64,000 nucleotides of DNA from Isoptericola luteus (GCF_020297055.1 NZ_JAIXCQ010000001.1:62001-126000), one strand, 5' to 3'; counted from the first letter of the stretch, positions 1 to 9,131 are shown. Translations and numbers: made by a program. Notes: a model not told the origin generated them from the letters alone.

Positions 1-1809
1 CCGGACGAGTGGCCCGGCCGCCGCTCCGCGATGGCGGCCGACCAGGTGGAGCTGCGGCGCGGCTGGCAGGTCGAGCCCGGCCGGACGGTCGCCTCGCGAC
101 TGGTCGCGCTGCGGGGCCGGCCGGTCGAGGGCACGGAGCTGGTCGCGGACGTGCCGGTCTGGCTGCTCTACGACGAGCCGACACCGCCGGCGGTCGGGCC
201 GCCGGGCCCTGGGGCGGTGCGGGGGGCGCACCGGCGCGCGCGCATCGTGTCCGCGGCCCGGGTCGCGGCCCCGGCGTCCGCCACGCCTGGGGCCGCCGGC
301 AACGGCCGGGCGCCGCGCGGCGACCAGTGGGAGGTCGTGGTGCGTGAGGACCTGCGTCGCACCGACCCGGAGCACGAGGCGCTGCCCATGGGCGTGGCCG
401 TCAACGGGCACGTGCCCACGGAGCCGCAGGAGCAGGCCGTCGAGGATGCCGCTGCGACGGCGCTCGCGCAGTGGCGCGCCGACGGGCGCCTGGTCGCCGG
501 GCCCGCCGTCGACCTGCTGCTGCGTGCCGCTCCGCGGCTGTCCGGCGGCCCGCTCCCGCGTGCGGTACCCGGGCCGGACGGCGTCCCGGACCTCCTCGCG
601 GCCGTGGAGCAGGCCGTCCGGCGCCTCGACCGGTCGTTCCTCGCCGTTCAGGGCCCGCCGGGGACGGGCAAGACGCGCCTCGCGGCGGGTGTGGTCGCCG
701 CCCTCGTGGCCTCGGGCTGGCGGGTCGGCGTCGTGGCGCAGTCGCACTCCGTGGTGGAGAACCTGCTCGACGCCGCGCTCGGTGCCGGGGTGCCTCCGGA
801 CCGGGTGGCCAAGAAGCGGCGTGAACGAGCCGCGGTGGGCGGTCGGTCCTGGGCCGAGGTCGACGCCGCGGGGCTTGCGTCGTTCGCCGCCGAAGCCGCG
901 GGGTCGGGCGCCGGCTGCCTCGTGGGCGGGACGGCGTGGGACTTCGCCCACGGGCGGTGGCCGGTCGACGGGCTCGACCTGCTCGTGGTCGACGAGGCGG
1001 GCCAGTTCTCCCTCGCGAACACCGTCGCGGTCGCGCGGTCCGCACGGCGGCTGCTGCTGCTCGGCGACCCGCAGCAGCTCGGGCAGGTGAGCCGCGGGCG
1101 CCACCCCGAGCCGGCCGTCGCCGGGTCGGCGCTGGGCTGGCTCGCGGGCGGCCGCGACGTGCTGCCGGACCGGTTCGGGTACTTCCTGCCGGTGTCGTAC
1201 CGCATGCACCCGGCGCTGTGCCGGGAGGTCTCGCAGCTCGCCTACGAGGGCCGGCTGCACGCGCACCCGCGCGCCGCGGCACGTCACCTGGAGGGCGTGG
1301 AGCCCGGGGTCGAGCACGTGCTGGTGGAGCACGCCGGCAACGAGGTCGCCTCGCCCGAGGAGGCCGCCGAGGTCGTGGCGCAGGTCCAGGCCGTCGTCGG
1401 GCGGCGGTGGACGCCCCGGGCGGGGGAGTCCCGTCCGCTCGAGCCTGCCGACGTGCTCGTGGTCGCCGCCTACAACGCGCAGGTCGCGACCGTGCGCCGC
1501 GCGCTCGACGGTGCGGGGCTGGACGCCGTGCGGGTCGGCACCGTCGACCTGTTCCAGGGCCAGGAGGCGGTCGTCGTGATCCTCACCCTGGCCGCGTCGT
1601 CGGCCGAGCACGTCCCGCGCGGCGCGGGGTTCCTGCTCGACCGCCACCGCATCAACGTCGCGGTGTCGCGTGGACAGTGGTGCGCACGGGTGGTGCGCTC
1701 GCCGGGCCTGACCGACTTCCTGCCGCACGGCGTGCGGGGCGTCGAGCAGCTGGGCGCGTTCCTGCGCCTCGGCAGCTCCTCGGGAGACGGCCCGGCTGCC
1801 CGGGCCTGA
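1..1809 (+). CDS. SF1 (Dna2/Upf1-like) helicase, C-terminal part, 5' truncated by window
   Basis: The reading frame is open from base 1, so the N-terminal part lies outside the window and 602 codons are visible. Helicase motifs appear in order: Walker A GPPGTGKTR (652-678), Walker B/motif II VVDEAGQ (about 985-1005), a QQL/GD segment (GDPQQLGQV, about 1060-1090), FQGQE (about 1552-1566) and motif VI RINVAVSRG (about 1651-1677). This order is typical of superfamily 1B ATP-dependent helicases of the Dna2/Upf1 group. Several actinobacterial relatives carry a RecB-like nuclease domain N-terminal to this helicase (TM0106-type); whether this one does cannot be seen. It probably acts on DNA or RNA in the cytoplasm. 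The gene ends alone, with the convergent GrpB-family gene 67 bases away. Confidence 0.85.
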   Translation, partial: PDEWPGRRSAMAADQVELRRGWQVEPGRTVASRLVALRGRPVEGTELVADVPVWLLYDEPTPPAVGPPGPGAVRGAHRRARIVSAARVAAPASATPGAAGNGRAPRGDQWEVVVREDLRRTDPEHEALPMGVAVNGHVPTEPQEQAVEDAAATALAQWRADGRLVAGPAVDLLLRAAPRLSGGPLPRAVPGPDGVPDLLAAVEQAVRRLDRSFLAVQGPPGTGKTRLAAGVVAALVASGWRVGVVAQSHSVVENLLDAALGAGVPPDRVAKKRRERAAVGGRSWAEVDAAGLASFAAEAAGSGAGCLVGGTAWDFAHGRWPVDGLDLLVVDEAGQFSLANTVAVARSARRLLLLGDPQQLGQVSRGRHPEPAVAGSALGWLAGGRDVLPDRFGYFLPVSYRMHPALCREVSQLAYEGRLHAHPRAAARHLEGVEPGVEHVLVEHAGNEVASPEEAAEVVAQVQAVVGRRWTPRAGESRPLEPADVLVVAAYNAQVATVRRALDGAGLDAVRVGTVDLFQGQEAVVVILTLAASSAEHVPRGAGFLLDRHRINVAVSRGQWCARVVRSPGLTDFLPHGVRGVEQLGAFLRLGSSSGDGPAARA

Positions 1810-1876
1810 CCCCCCGGGGCGGCCGGCCCGCGGTCCCGCCCGGCGAGCCGCCGCGGGCACGGGGAGCGCCCCGGGT

Positions 1877-2443
1877 TCACCGTCCGCGGGCCTCCCTCGC
1901 ACGTGCCTTGATCGCGAGGATGACGTCGGTCTTGGCGTCGGCGTAGGCGTTCATGTCGTCCCACCGCCGGCTGAGCAGGGACCTCTTGGTGCTCTCGTAG
2001 AGGGCGCGGTCGTCGGCGTCCGCGCGGAGGTGGTCACGGAGCAGGAGGTACTCGCCCACCGCCGGGTCGTCCCGCTCGTACAGGTGCACGTGGACGTCCC
2101 GTGCCGGCGTGCGCACGAGGCGATGCCCCGGCTCACGGACCCGCAGCTCGTACCCCGCGGCCAGGAGCGCATCGAGGTAGTCCTCCTCGGCGGTGATGTC
2201 GTCCACCGTGACCACGATGTCGACGATGGGCTTCGCCGCCAGGCCGGGAACGGACGTGGAACCGATGTGCTCGACCCCGGCGTCCACCGCCGCGAGTGCG
2301 GCCCGGATCCTGGCCCGGTGCTCCAGGTAGACATCGGCCCACCGGCCGTCGGGGTCGTGCAGCTCGAGGTGCAGCGCCTCGACGCCTCCGACGAGCTCGA
2401 CGGTGGTGACGTCCGGTCGGCGCCGATCGCTCCTGTGGGTCAC
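1877..2443 (-). CDS. GrpB family (UPF0157) nucleotidyltransferase-like protein
   Basis: This 188-aa protein has the family signature EHIGSTSVPGLAAKPIVDI at about residues 56-74, which resembles a nucleotidyltransferase-fold GS...D core, followed by a conserved C-terminal helical part (HLYERDDP, LLLRDHLR). GrpB/UPF0157 proteins are about 170-200 aa and are predicted nucleotidyltransferases; the substrate is not known. The start is the GTG at 2443. No strong ribosome binding site is visible and a later in-frame start is possible. The gene stands alone, between the convergent helicase and the glycine-rich membrane protein. Confidence 0.8.
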   Translation of the reverse strand: MTHRSDRRRPDVTTVELVGGVEALHLELHDPDGRWADVYLEHRARIRAALAAVDAGVEHIGSTSVPGLAAKPIVDIVVTVDDITAEEDYLDALLAAGYELRVREPGHRLVRTPARDVHVHLYERDDPAVGEYLLLRDHLRADADDRALYESTKRSLLSRRWDDMNAYADAKTDVILAIKARAREARGR

Positions 2444-2475
2444 ACGGACATCTTCGCAAGGATGCGCGCGTGGGC

Positions 2476-3237
2476 TCAGAAGCCGCCGACGTCTCCGCCG
2501 AACCCGCCCCCGAACCCGGTATCACCGCCGAACCCGCCGCCCGAGGCGTCGCCGAACCCGCCGCCCGCGTCCGTGCCCGGGCCGGGATCGGCTGCGCTCA
2601 CCTCGCCGGCGCCGGCCTCGGGGCCCGGGGAGTCCGCGACCTCCTGCGAGGGGTCGCCGAACGCCGCACCGAAGATCGTCGTCGCGACGGCCGAGCCGAT
2701 CACCACGCTCGCGACGGTGGCCAGCAGGCTCGCCCCGACCACCGACCCGGCGCTGGGCACGGGGGCCGAGGCACCGGCGGCCTGACGGCCTCGGAACGTC
2801 TGCTCCAGGAGGCCGGGCCTGCGCATCTCGGCGCGGGTCGCCATGCGGGCGAGGTCGTGCGGCTCGTCGGACGGCGCACGCTCCGCCGGCGGGACGGCCG
2901 CGGAGAGCTCGTCGAGCACCTGTCGCCGCTGCGCCGGGCTCAGCCGGTCGAACGCCTCGGCGTGCGCCTGCTCGACGGCGTCCGGCGGCGCCGTGCGCAG
3001 GAGGTAGCGATAGCGCTCGATCGCGACGTCGTCCGGGTCGCGACGACCGGCACCGCTCGGGGCGCCGTAGCCCGGGGCGCCGACCCGCCCGCCGGGGTGC
3101 TGGTCGGGCTCGGGCGCATAGCCGTGCTTGTCGGGCGCCTGACCCGCATGCGGCGGCGGCTCGCCGGGCCGGCCGGGAACGCCGTGGTACGAGCGCTCAT
3201 CGGGGGTTCTGCCGAGCAACCGATCGAGGAATCCCAT
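2476..3237 (-). CDS. Single-pass membrane protein with Pro-rich N-terminus and Gly/Phe-rich tail, unknown function
   Basis: This 253-aa protein is not assignable to a characterised family. Visible layers are: residues 1-65 rich in Pro/Gly/His (low complexity); residues about 66-135 a soluble helical segment with ERYRYLLRTAPPDAVEQAHAEA and LSPAQRRQVLDEL, a stretch recurring in actinobacterial proteins of unknown function; one hydrophobic segment (about 166-193, ASLLATVASVVIGSAVATTI); and a glycine-rich tail with GGGFGGD-type repeats. The probable topology is a cytoplasmic N-terminus, one membrane span and an exposed flexible tail. The ATG at 3237 is the only plausible start; the ribosome binding site is weak. 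A cspA terminator-like hairpin lies just upstream. Function is unknown. Confidence 0.65.
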   Translation of the reverse strand: MGFLDRLLGRTPDERSYHGVPGRPGEPPPHAGQAPDKHGYAPEPDQHPGGRVGAPGYGAPSGAGRRDPDDVAIERYRYLLRTAPPDAVEQAHAEAFDRLSPAQRRQVLDELSAAVPPAERAPSDEPHDLARMATRAEMRRPGLLEQTFRGRQAAGASAPVPSAGSVVGASLLATVASVVIGSAVATTIFGAAFGDPSQEVADSPGPEAGAGEVSAADPGPGTDAGGGFGDASGGGFGGDTGFGGGFGGDVGGF

Positions 3238-3288
3238 AGGGGATCAACGTCCGGGGCCGGGAAGCCGTTCCCGGCCGGCGCGAGAACG

Positions 3289-3332
3289 ACGAACGGCCCG
3301 CACCCCGCCGGAGCGGGATGCGGGCCGTTCGT
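3289..3332 (-). terminator. Hairpin terminator after cspA
   Basis: A perfect 14-bp inverted repeat (3289-3302 with 3319-3332; arm ACGAACGGCCCGCA) lies 38 bases after the cspA stop codon on the minus strand. The inner loop can pair further (CCCGC/GCGGG). There is no clear U-tract, as is common in actinobacteria. Confidence 0.7.
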
Positions 3333-3370
3333 TCACGCGGTGGGCCGAGCAGGCTGGGCCCTGCGGTGGA

Positions 3371-3574
3371 TCAGAGCGGGCGGACGTTCTCCGCCTGCGG
3401 GCCCTTGGGGCCCTGCGTCACGTCGAACTCGACGCGCTGCTCCTCGTCCAGCGAGCGGTAGCCCTGGGACTGGATCGCGGAGAAGTGGACGAACACGTCG
3501 GCCGAGCCGTCCTCGGGGGCGATGAAGCCGTAGCCCTTCTCGCTGTTGAACCACTTCACGGTTCCGGTGGCCAT
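3371..3574 (-). CDS. cspA: Cold-shock protein, CspA family
   Basis: This 67-aa cold-shock domain protein is a five-stranded OB fold that binds single-stranded RNA/DNA and acts as an RNA chaperone in the cytoplasm. Both nucleic-acid-binding motifs are present: RNP1-like KGYGFIAPE (residues about 15-23) and RNP2-like VFVHFSAI (about 29-36). The start ATGGCCACC at 3574 is chosen because it matches the family length and begins MATGTVKWF; a GAAGGAG ribosome site sits 6-7 bases upstream. The frame continues open upstream for 55 codons, but that stretch is not conserved and is probably the long 5' leader usual for csp mRNAs. It is followed by a strong hairpin terminator. Confidence 0.95.
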   Translation of the reverse strand: MATGTVKWFNSEKGYGFIAPEDGSADVFVHFSAIQSQGYRSLDEEQRVEFDVTQGPKGPQAENVRPL

Positions 3575-3831
3575 GCTTACTCCTTCAAGAGGTGTCGACG
3601 ACCTCGACCATCGAGATCGCGCATCACGGTGAATCGTCGCCAACTCTTGAAACCAAGGTCCGCACGGCACCATGTCAATCCTGACGACACGGTCACCGTA
3701 GCGCAGGACGGGCGAACCGTCCCGGTACGAGCGAGGCACTGCAACGAGGACAACGGTACGCGAGCGCGCGACCCGGCACCAGTGTTCTGCTGCGCAGGCG
3801 CCCTGTGGGCGGCGTGGACTAGACAGAGGCC

Positions 3832-4686
3832 ATGACGCAGACCTCTGTCCCCACCGTGACCCTCAACAACGGCGTCGAGATCCCGCAGGTCGGCCTCGGC
3901 GTCTTCCAGGTGCCCGACGACGGCACCCAGGCCAACGTCGAGCAGGCGCTGGAGGTCGGCTACCGCCACGTCGACACCGCCGCGGGGTACGACAACGAGG
4001 AGGGCGTGGGCGCCGCGCTGCGCGCCTCCGGTCTGCCGCGCGAGCAGCTCTTCGTCACCACCAAGCTCCGCAACGGGGACCAGGGGTACGAGCAGGCGCT
4101 GCGCGCGTTCGAGGACTCGCGCCGCGCGCTCGGCGTCGACCAGGTCGACCTGTACCTCATCCACTGGCCCGTCCCGAGCCGCGACCTCTACGTGGAGACG
4201 TGGCGTGCCTTCGAGAAGCTGCTGGCCGAGGGCGCCGTGCGCGCGATCGGCGTCTCGAACTTCCTGCCCGACCACCTGGAGCGGCTGGTCGCCGAGACGG
4301 ACGTGGTCCCGGCGGTGAACCAGGTCGAGGTGCACCCCACGTTCCAGCAGGCGGAGGTGCAGGCGCGGTGCCGTGCGCTCGGGGTGACCGTGGAGGCGTA
4401 CTCGCCGCTCGGCCGTGGCGCCGACCTGGGCGCCGCCGCCGTCGTGGCCGCCGCCACGGAGCTCGGCGTGACGCCGGCCCAGGTCGTGCTGCGCTGGGCG
4501 GTCCAGCAGGGCCGGGTCGTGATCCCCAAGTCGATGTCGGTCGAGCGCCAGGCCACCAACATCGACGTGTTCTCGTTCGAGCTCAGCCCGGCGCAGACGG
4601 CGCAGCTCAACGCCCTCGAGTCCGGGGTGGAAGGGCGCACGGGCGCCGACCCGGCCACGGCGTCCTTCACGCAGTTCCGCCACTGA
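3832..4686 (+). CDS. Aldo/keto reductase (AKR family)
   Basis: This 284-aa NADPH-dependent reductase has the (beta/alpha)8-barrel fold. The catalytic tetrad of the AKR superfamily is complete: Asp48 (in [10 protein letters not shown]), Tyr53, Lys78 (FVTTKLR) and His111 (LIHWP). The NADP-binding C-terminal motif [13 protein letters not shown] is also present (about residues 224-236). It resembles AKR5-type 2,5-diketo-D-gluconate reductases and broad-specificity carbonyl/methylglyoxal reductases; the true substrate cannot be told from sequence. The ATG at 3832 has AGAGG just upstream. The gene stands alone, divergent from cspA, with livK next on the same strand 170 bases later. Confidence 0.92.
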   Translation: MTQTSVPTVTLNNGVEIPQVGLGVFQVPDDGTQANVEQALEVGYRHVDTAAGYDNEEGVGAALRASGLPREQLFVTTKLRNGDQGYEQALRAFEDSRRALGVDQVDLYLIHWPVPSRDLYVETWRAFEKLLAEGAVRAIGVSNFLPDHLERLVAETDVVPAVNQVEVHPTFQQAEVQARCRALGVTVEAYSPLGRGADLGAAAVVAAATELGVTPAQVVLRWAVQQGRVVIPKSMSVERQATNIDVFSFELSPAQTAQLNALESGVEGRTGADPATASFTQFRH

Positions 4687-4755
4687 CGCGCCCGGGCCCT
4701 GACATCTCGGGCATCAACTGTGATGCAGATAACAGGTTCGTCACGATCTGTCAGG

Positions 4756-4788
4756 TGTGACCCACGCGACACCTCGCGGACATACATT
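4756..4788 (+). promoter_or_regulatory. livK promoter with motif shared with the livHMGF promoter
   Basis: The 17-base motif TGTGACCCACGCGACAC lies at 4756-4772 and a -10-like TACATT at 4783-4788, so the motif covers the -35 region. The motif centre is 19 bases from the start of the -10 hexamer. The same arrangement recurs, with one base changed, upstream of livH. Confidence 0.55.
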
Positions 4789-4853
4789 CCCACTACGTTC
4801 AGCGCCACTACACACGGTGTTGAGCAGTGGATGCCCAGATCGAAGGGGACAGC

Positions 4854-6152
4854 ATGATCCGACGTAATACGACCGCCCGAGGCCTCGCCCTCGCCGCGGT
4901 CCTGTCCATGGGACTGACGGCTTGCGCCTCGTCCGGGGGTGGCAGCGAGGAGGGCAGCGGCGGCGGTGACGGCGAGAACGCGAGCGCCGAGCCCTTGAAG
5001 ATCGGGACGATCCTCCCGGTGACGGGAACCCTCGCGTTCCTCGGCCCGCCCGAGATCGCCGGCGTGGGCCTCGCGGTCGAGGACATCAACAAGGCCGGCG
5101 GCGTGCTCGGCAACGACGTCTCGATCGAGTGGGGCGACTCCGGCGACACCACCGACTACTCGGTCGCGAGCTCGACGGCCACCGACCTCATCGGCAAGGA
5201 CGTCTCGGCCGTGATCGGCGCGGCGTCGTCCGGCGTCTCGCTCGCCGTCGTCGACGTGTTCGAAGAGGCGCAGGTCATGCAGATCTCGCCCGCGAACACG
5301 GCGGCCGACCTGTCCGGCTACGGCGACTACTTCGCGCGGACCGCCCCGCCGGACACCGTCCAGGGTGCGGCCCTCGGGTCCCTCATCCTCGACTCCGGCG
5401 CCCAGAAGGTGGGCTTCCTCGTCCAGAACGAGGCCTACGGCAACGGTCTGCGCGACTACACGCAGGAGGCCATCGAGGCCGGCGGCGGGGAGGTCGTCTA
5501 CGGCGGCAACGGCGCAGGCCACGAGTTCGCCCCCGGCGAGACCAACTTCGGTGCGCAGGTGACCGACCTGCTCGCGCAGAAGCCTGACGCCATCGTGATC
5601 ATCTCGTTCGAGGAGACCGTCACCATCGTCAGCGAGCTCGTCTCGCAGGGCTGGGACTTCGACGGCACCACGTTCTTCTGCGACGGCAACCTGTCGAACT
5701 ACGGTGACCAGTTCGACCCGGGCACGCTCCAGGGCGTCCAGGGCACGCTGCCGGGGGCCCAGGCCGACGACAGCTTCAAGGAGCGCCTGTCGACCTGGTA
5801 CTCGGAGAACGAGGGTGGCGAGCTCGAGGACTTCTCGTACTCCGCCGAGTCGTACGACGCGACGATGCTGGCCGCGCTGGCGGCCGTGCGTGGCGGCGAC
5901 ACCGACGGCCCCACCATCGCCGAGAACATCGCGGCGGTCTCCGGTGCCGAGGGTGGCACCGAGGTCATGACGTTCGAGGACGGCGTCAAGGCGCTCGAGG
6001 CGGGCGACGAGATCCACTACGTCGGTCCGTCCGGCACGGGGCCGCTGAACGACCAGAACGACCCGTCGTCGGCGTTCATCGGCATCTACAAGTACGGCGA
6101 GGACAACACGTACACGTACGAGCGCCAGATCGAGGGCTCGACGAGCCGCTGA
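4854..6152 (+). CDS. livK: Branched-chain amino-acid-type ABC transporter substrate-binding lipoprotein
   Basis: This 432-aa solute-binding protein belongs to the LivK/LivJ (type I periplasmic-binding fold, Peripla_BP_6) family. It starts with a lipoprotein signal peptide: basic MIRRNTTARG, a hydrophobic stretch and the lipobox LTAC with the acylated cysteine at residue 24, then a Ser/Gly/Glu-rich tether. The binding domain opens with KIGTILPVTGTLAFLGP, typical of the family. The start ATG at 4854 is preferred over the upstream ATG at 4827 because GAAGGGG lies 5-12 bases before it and it gives a normal signal peptide. It is anchored outside the membrane and delivers the ligand to LivHM. Ligand identity (Leu/Ile/Val, other amino acids or an amide) is not determined. 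Confidence 0.93.
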   Translation: MIRRNTTARGLALAAVLSMGLTACASSGGGSEEGSGGGDGENASAEPLKIGTILPVTGTLAFLGPPEIAGVGLAVEDINKAGGVLGNDVSIEWGDSGDTTDYSVASSTATDLIGKDVSAVIGAASSGVSLAVVDVFEEAQVMQISPANTAADLSGYGDYFARTAPPDTVQGAALGSLILDSGAQKVGFLVQNEAYGNGLRDYTQEAIEAGGGEVVYGGNGAGHEFAPGETNFGAQVTDLLAQKPDAIVIISFEETVTIVSELVSQGWDFDGTTFFCDGNLSNYGDQFDPGTLQGVQGTLPGAQADDSFKERLSTWYSENEGGELEDFSYSAESYDATMLAALAAVRGGDTDGPTIAENIAAVSGAEGGTEVMTFEDGVKALEAGDEIHYVGPSGTGPLNDQNDPSSAFIGIYKYGEDNTYTYERQIEGSTSR

Positions 6153-6165
6153 GGCTCTGAGACGA

Positions 6166-6207
6166 CGAGAGGCCCGGTTGCCCCCGCGGGGGCAACCGGG
6201 CCTCTCG
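6166..6207. terminator. Bidirectional terminator between livK and livF
   Basis: A perfect 20-bp inverted repeat (6166-6185 with 6188-6207; core GAGGCCCGGTTGCCCCC) lies between the convergent ends of livK and livF and can serve both strands. Confidence 0.88.
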
Positions 6208-6223
6208 CTGTGCCCGTCCAGGA

Positions 6224-7150
6224 CTACGTGGCGTCCGGCGTCTGCGTGTCCGGCGTCTGCGTGTCCGGTGCGGCCGCGTCCGTGACCGTGGCGGGGCCCG
6301 CCGCGGCAGGAGTCACCGCCGGCGGGGCGTCGGCCTTGGGTGCGTCGGCCTTGGGTGCGTCCGCCCCCGCGTCGACGTCCTCGGCGAGGGTGCCGAGGTA
6401 CAGGGAGATGACCTTGGGGTCGGCCTGGAGCTCGCGGCCCGTGCCCGTGTAGGCGTCCGTGCCCTGGTCGAGCACGTAGCCCCGGTCGCAGACCTGCAGG
6501 CAGCGCCGCGCGTTCTGCTCCACCATGATCACCGACACGCCGGCCTTGTTGATCATGCGGGTGCGCAGGAACGACTCGTCCTGACGCACCGGGGACAGGC
6601 CCGCCGACGGCTCGTCGAGCAGCAGCACCGACGGGTTCATCATCAGGGCGCGGGCCATGGCCACCATCTGGCGCTCGCCGCCCGACATCGCGCCCGCCCG
6701 CTGCGCGCGCCGATCGTGCAGCACCGGGAAAAGGTCCCCGATGAACTCCCAGCGCTCGGCGAACGTCTTCGGCTTGAGGTACACGCCCATGCGCATGTTC
6801 TCCTCGACAGAGAGCGAGGGGAACACGTTGTTGTTCTGCGGCACGTACCCGACGCCGCGCGCGACGAGGGCGTTGGCCTTCATGCCGGTGATGTCCTGGC
6901 CCAGCATGGTGACGGTGCCGGAGTGGATCTTCACCAACCCGAAGAGCGCCTTGAGCAGGGTCGACTTGCCGGCCCCGTTGGGGCCGATGATGCCGACGAG
7001 CTCGCCCTTGCCGACCTCGATCGAGCAGTCGTTGAGGATGTTCACGCCGGGGATGTACCCCGCCACGAGGTTGTCGACCCGCAGCAGGACGTCGTCGGAG
7101 TCGTTCTTGCCCGCCGGCGCGGGTCCGGGCAGCGTTGCGGTGTCGCTCAT
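6224..7150 (-). CDS. livF: ABC transporter ATPase, LivF-type, with long Ala/Pro/Thr tail
   Basis: This 308-aa ATP-binding protein powers the branched-chain amino-acid-type importer. Walker A GPNGAGKST is at residues 56-64, the ABC signature MSGGERQ near 155, Walker B VLLLDEPSAG near 175 and the switch-region VEQNARR near 210. LivF proteins are usually about 235-240 aa; here about 20 residues are added at the N-terminus and about 50 at the C-terminus, the latter with ADAPK and PDTQT repeats. The tail is low complexity and probably disordered. It is the last gene of livHMGF and its ATG overlaps the livG stop (ATGA, 7147-7150), so translation is probably coupled. Confidence 0.92.
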   Translation of the reverse strand: MSDTATLPGPAPAGKNDSDDVLLRVDNLVAGYIPGVNILNDCSIEVGKGELVGIIGPNGAGKSTLLKALFGLVKIHSGTVTMLGQDITGMKANALVARGVGYVPQNNNVFPSLSVEENMRMGVYLKPKTFAERWEFIGDLFPVLHDRRAQRAGAMSGGERQMVAMARALMMNPSVLLLDEPSAGLSPVRQDESFLRTRMINKAGVSVIMVEQNARRCLQVCDRGYVLDQGTDAYTGTGRELQADPKVISLYLGTLAEDVDAGADAPKADAPKADAPPAVTPAAAGPATVTDAAAPDTQTPDTQTPDAT

Positions 7151-8127
7151 CGCTTCTCCTCCTCGGCCTCGAGCCGGGCCAGGATCTTGGGGTCCAGCAG
7201 GGAGTCGTCCCCGAGGTCGGTGTCGTGGTGGGCCCCCAGGTAGGCGTCGACGACGGCCTGGTCCCGCATGACCGACGCGGGCGGTCCCTCGGCGACGATC
7301 CGGCCCTCGGCCATGACCACCACCCAGTCCGAGATGTGCCGCACGGCGTGCATGTCGTGCTCGACGAACAGCACTGTCATGCCCTCGTCGCGCAGGGCCT
7401 GGATGTGACCCAGGAGCGACTGCACGAGCGCCGGGTTCACGCCCGCCATGGGCTCGTCCAGCATGATCACGGTGGGGTCGGTCATGAGGGCGCGCGCCAT
7501 CTCGAGCAGCTTGCGCTGCCCGCCGGAGAGCGACCCGGCGAAGTCCGACGCCTTGGTGTCGAGCTTGAACCGGGCGAGGATCTCCATCGCCTTCTCGGTC
7601 GCGGCCTTCTCGTGCTTCTGCCAGGTGAAGGGCAGCCAGGACAGCCAGAGGTTCTCGCCCGGGTTGTGCGTCGAGGCGAGCAGCATGTTCTGCAGCACGG
7701 TGAGGCGGGAGAGCGCCTTGGTGAGCTGGAACGTGCGCACCACGCCGATCTTGGCCACGGCCGCGGCGCTCTTGCCGGACAGCGACCTGCCCTGGAACGT
7801 CCAGCTGCCCTGGTTGGGCCGGTCGAAGCCGGTGAGCAGGTTGAAGAACGTCGTCTTGCCTGCGCCGTTCGGTCCGATGAGGGCGGTGATGGCGCCCTCC
7901 TGGACCTCGAGGTGGTCGACGTCGACCGCTGTCATGCCGCCGAACCGCCGGGTGACGTGGTCCGCCGTGATGATGGCGTCCGGCTTGGCTGCGCCGGGGA
8001 CGTGGTCCACGGTGGCCAGCTTGGCGAGCACCTGCTGGTGGTGGGTGGTCACGGGCGCCACGGCGGCTGCCGCCGCGGTGTCGGCGACGCTCTCGGGGGT
8101 GGTCGTGATGCTCTCGTCAGTGGGCAT
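7147..8127 (-). CDS. livG: ABC transporter ATPase, LivG-type
   Basis: This 326-aa ATP-binding subunit is the partner of LivF. It has Walker A GPNGAGKTT, Q-loop VVRTFQL, signature LSGGQRK, Walker B VIMLDEPMAGVNP and the LivG-typical EHDMHAVRHISD switch segment. The first about 50 residues (Thr/Ala-rich, TTTPESVADTAAAAAVAP) extend beyond the usual LivG start; the ABC domain begins at ITADHVTRRFGG. The gene overlaps livM by 11 bases upstream and livF by 4 bases downstream, which fixes the operon order H-M-G-F. It acts at the cytoplasmic face of the membrane. Confidence 0.93.
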   Translation of the reverse strand: MPTDESITTTPESVADTAAAAAVAPVTTHHQQVLAKLATVDHVPGAAKPDAIITADHVTRRFGGMTAVDVDHLEVQEGAITALIGPNGAGKTTFFNLLTGFDRPNQGSWTFQGRSLSGKSAAAVAKIGVVRTFQLTKALSRLTVLQNMLLASTHNPGENLWLSWLPFTWQKHEKAATEKAMEILARFKLDTKASDFAGSLSGGQRKLLEMARALMTDPTVIMLDEPMAGVNPALVQSLLGHIQALRDEGMTVLFVEHDMHAVRHISDWVVVMAEGRIVAEGPPASVMRDQAVVDAYLGAHHDTDLGDDSLLDPKILARLEAEEEKR

Positions 8128-9118
8128 TGAAGGCGAGCTCCCTCTTGTTCCCGAGGATTCCCTGTGGGCGGAAGATGACCAGAAGCATCAGGGTCACGCC
8201 GACGAGCATGCCGCCGATCTGCTCCACGTTGCTGGTGGTGATGACGTCTCCGATGCCCGTGTTGTCGGCCACGGCACGCATGCCGGTGCGCATCAGCATG
8301 TACGCGGCGAAGAAGACCATCGAGCCCAGCACCGGGCCGAACACCGTGGCCGCTCCACCGAGCAGCATCACGGTCCAGACGAAGAACGTCATGGTGCGGC
8401 TCATGGCGTCCGGCGCGATGGCGAGCGGGAGGGCGTAGAGCACGCCGCCGAGCGCACCGATGGCGCCGCCGAGCACGAGGGCCTGCATCTTGTAGGCGTA
8501 GACGTTCTTGCCCAGGGCCCGCACGGCGTCCTCGTCCTCGCGGATGCCTTTGAGCACGCGCCCCCACGGGCTGCGGGTGATGAGCCACACGAACAGCAGC
8601 ACGAGGGCCACCAGGCCCCACGCGAAGATGCGGGTCCACCACGAGTCGGAGCCCGTGTTGATGTACTCGAGCGGTCCTAGCGCCATCCTCCCGTCGCCGA
8701 GCGGCGACGTCGCATGGAAGCTGTCCTTGTAGTCACGGCCCTGGAGGCCCGACGCGCCGCCGGTCCACTCCTGGAGCCAGGTGGAGCGCCCGATCCAGCG
8801 GATGATCTCCGCCGCGGAGATGGTCACGATCGCGAGGTAGTCACCCCGGAGCTGGAGCGTGGGCATGCCGAGGATCAGGGCGAAGACGGTCCCTGCGGCC
8901 AGCGCCACGAGGATGGCCACCGGAAACGGGAGACCGGCCATCGTGGCGATGCCGAACCCGTAGGCGCCGAGCAGCATGAAGCCGGCCTGGCCCATGTTGA
9001 GCAGCCCGGTGTACCCGAAGTGCAGGTTGAGACCGATGGCGGCCATGGCGTAGGCGGCAGTCGTGGGAGCGATGAACTCGGCCAGCGTCTGTTCGAGGAT
9101 GCGGTTGAACTCGTCCAT
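8117..9118 (-). CDS. livM: ABC transporter permease, LivM-type
   Basis: This 333-aa integral membrane subunit has the LivM/LivH (BPD_transp_2) fold with about 9-10 hydrophobic segments. Family hallmarks include YAMAAIGLNLHFGYTGLLNMGQAGFMLLGAYG near the N-terminus and RGDYLAIVTISAAEIIR in the middle, followed by a periplasmic loop and GIREDEDAVRALGKNVYAYK, the coupling-helix region facing the ATPases. The C-terminus ends with IFRPQGILGNKRE, the usual family end. ATG at 9118 is preceded by GAAAGGAGT. It sits 13 bases after livH and overlaps livG. Confidence 0.93.
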   Translation of the reverse strand: MDEFNRILEQTLAEFIAPTTAAYAMAAIGLNLHFGYTGLLNMGQAGFMLLGAYGFGIATMAGLPFPVAILVALAAGTVFALILGMPTLQLRGDYLAIVTISAAEIIRWIGRSTWLQEWTGGASGLQGRDYKDSFHATSPLGDGRMALGPLEYINTGSDSWWTRIFAWGLVALVLLFVWLITRSPWGRVLKGIREDEDAVRALGKNVYAYKMQALVLGGAIGALGGVLYALPLAIAPDAMSRTMTFFVWTVMLLGGAATVFGPVLGSMVFFAAYMLMRTGMRAVADNTGIGDVITTSNVEQIGGMLVGVTLMLLVIFRPQGILGNKRELAFNAH

Positions 9119-9131
9119 GGTGGTACTCCTT

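Noticed and set aside
2434-2445. TGTGACCCAC, part of the liv promoter motif, at the GrpB-family gene start
   Set aside because: Only 10 of 17 bases match and it overlaps the first codons; treated as chance.
4188-6017. 609-codon minus-strand open frame opposite livK
   Set aside because: No domain, covers two unrelated plus-strand genes and their intergenic region.
6224-6400. Short repeats in the 3' end of livF
   Set aside because: They encode the low-complexity ADAPK/PDTQT tail of LivF and show no feature of a CRISPR or mobile element.
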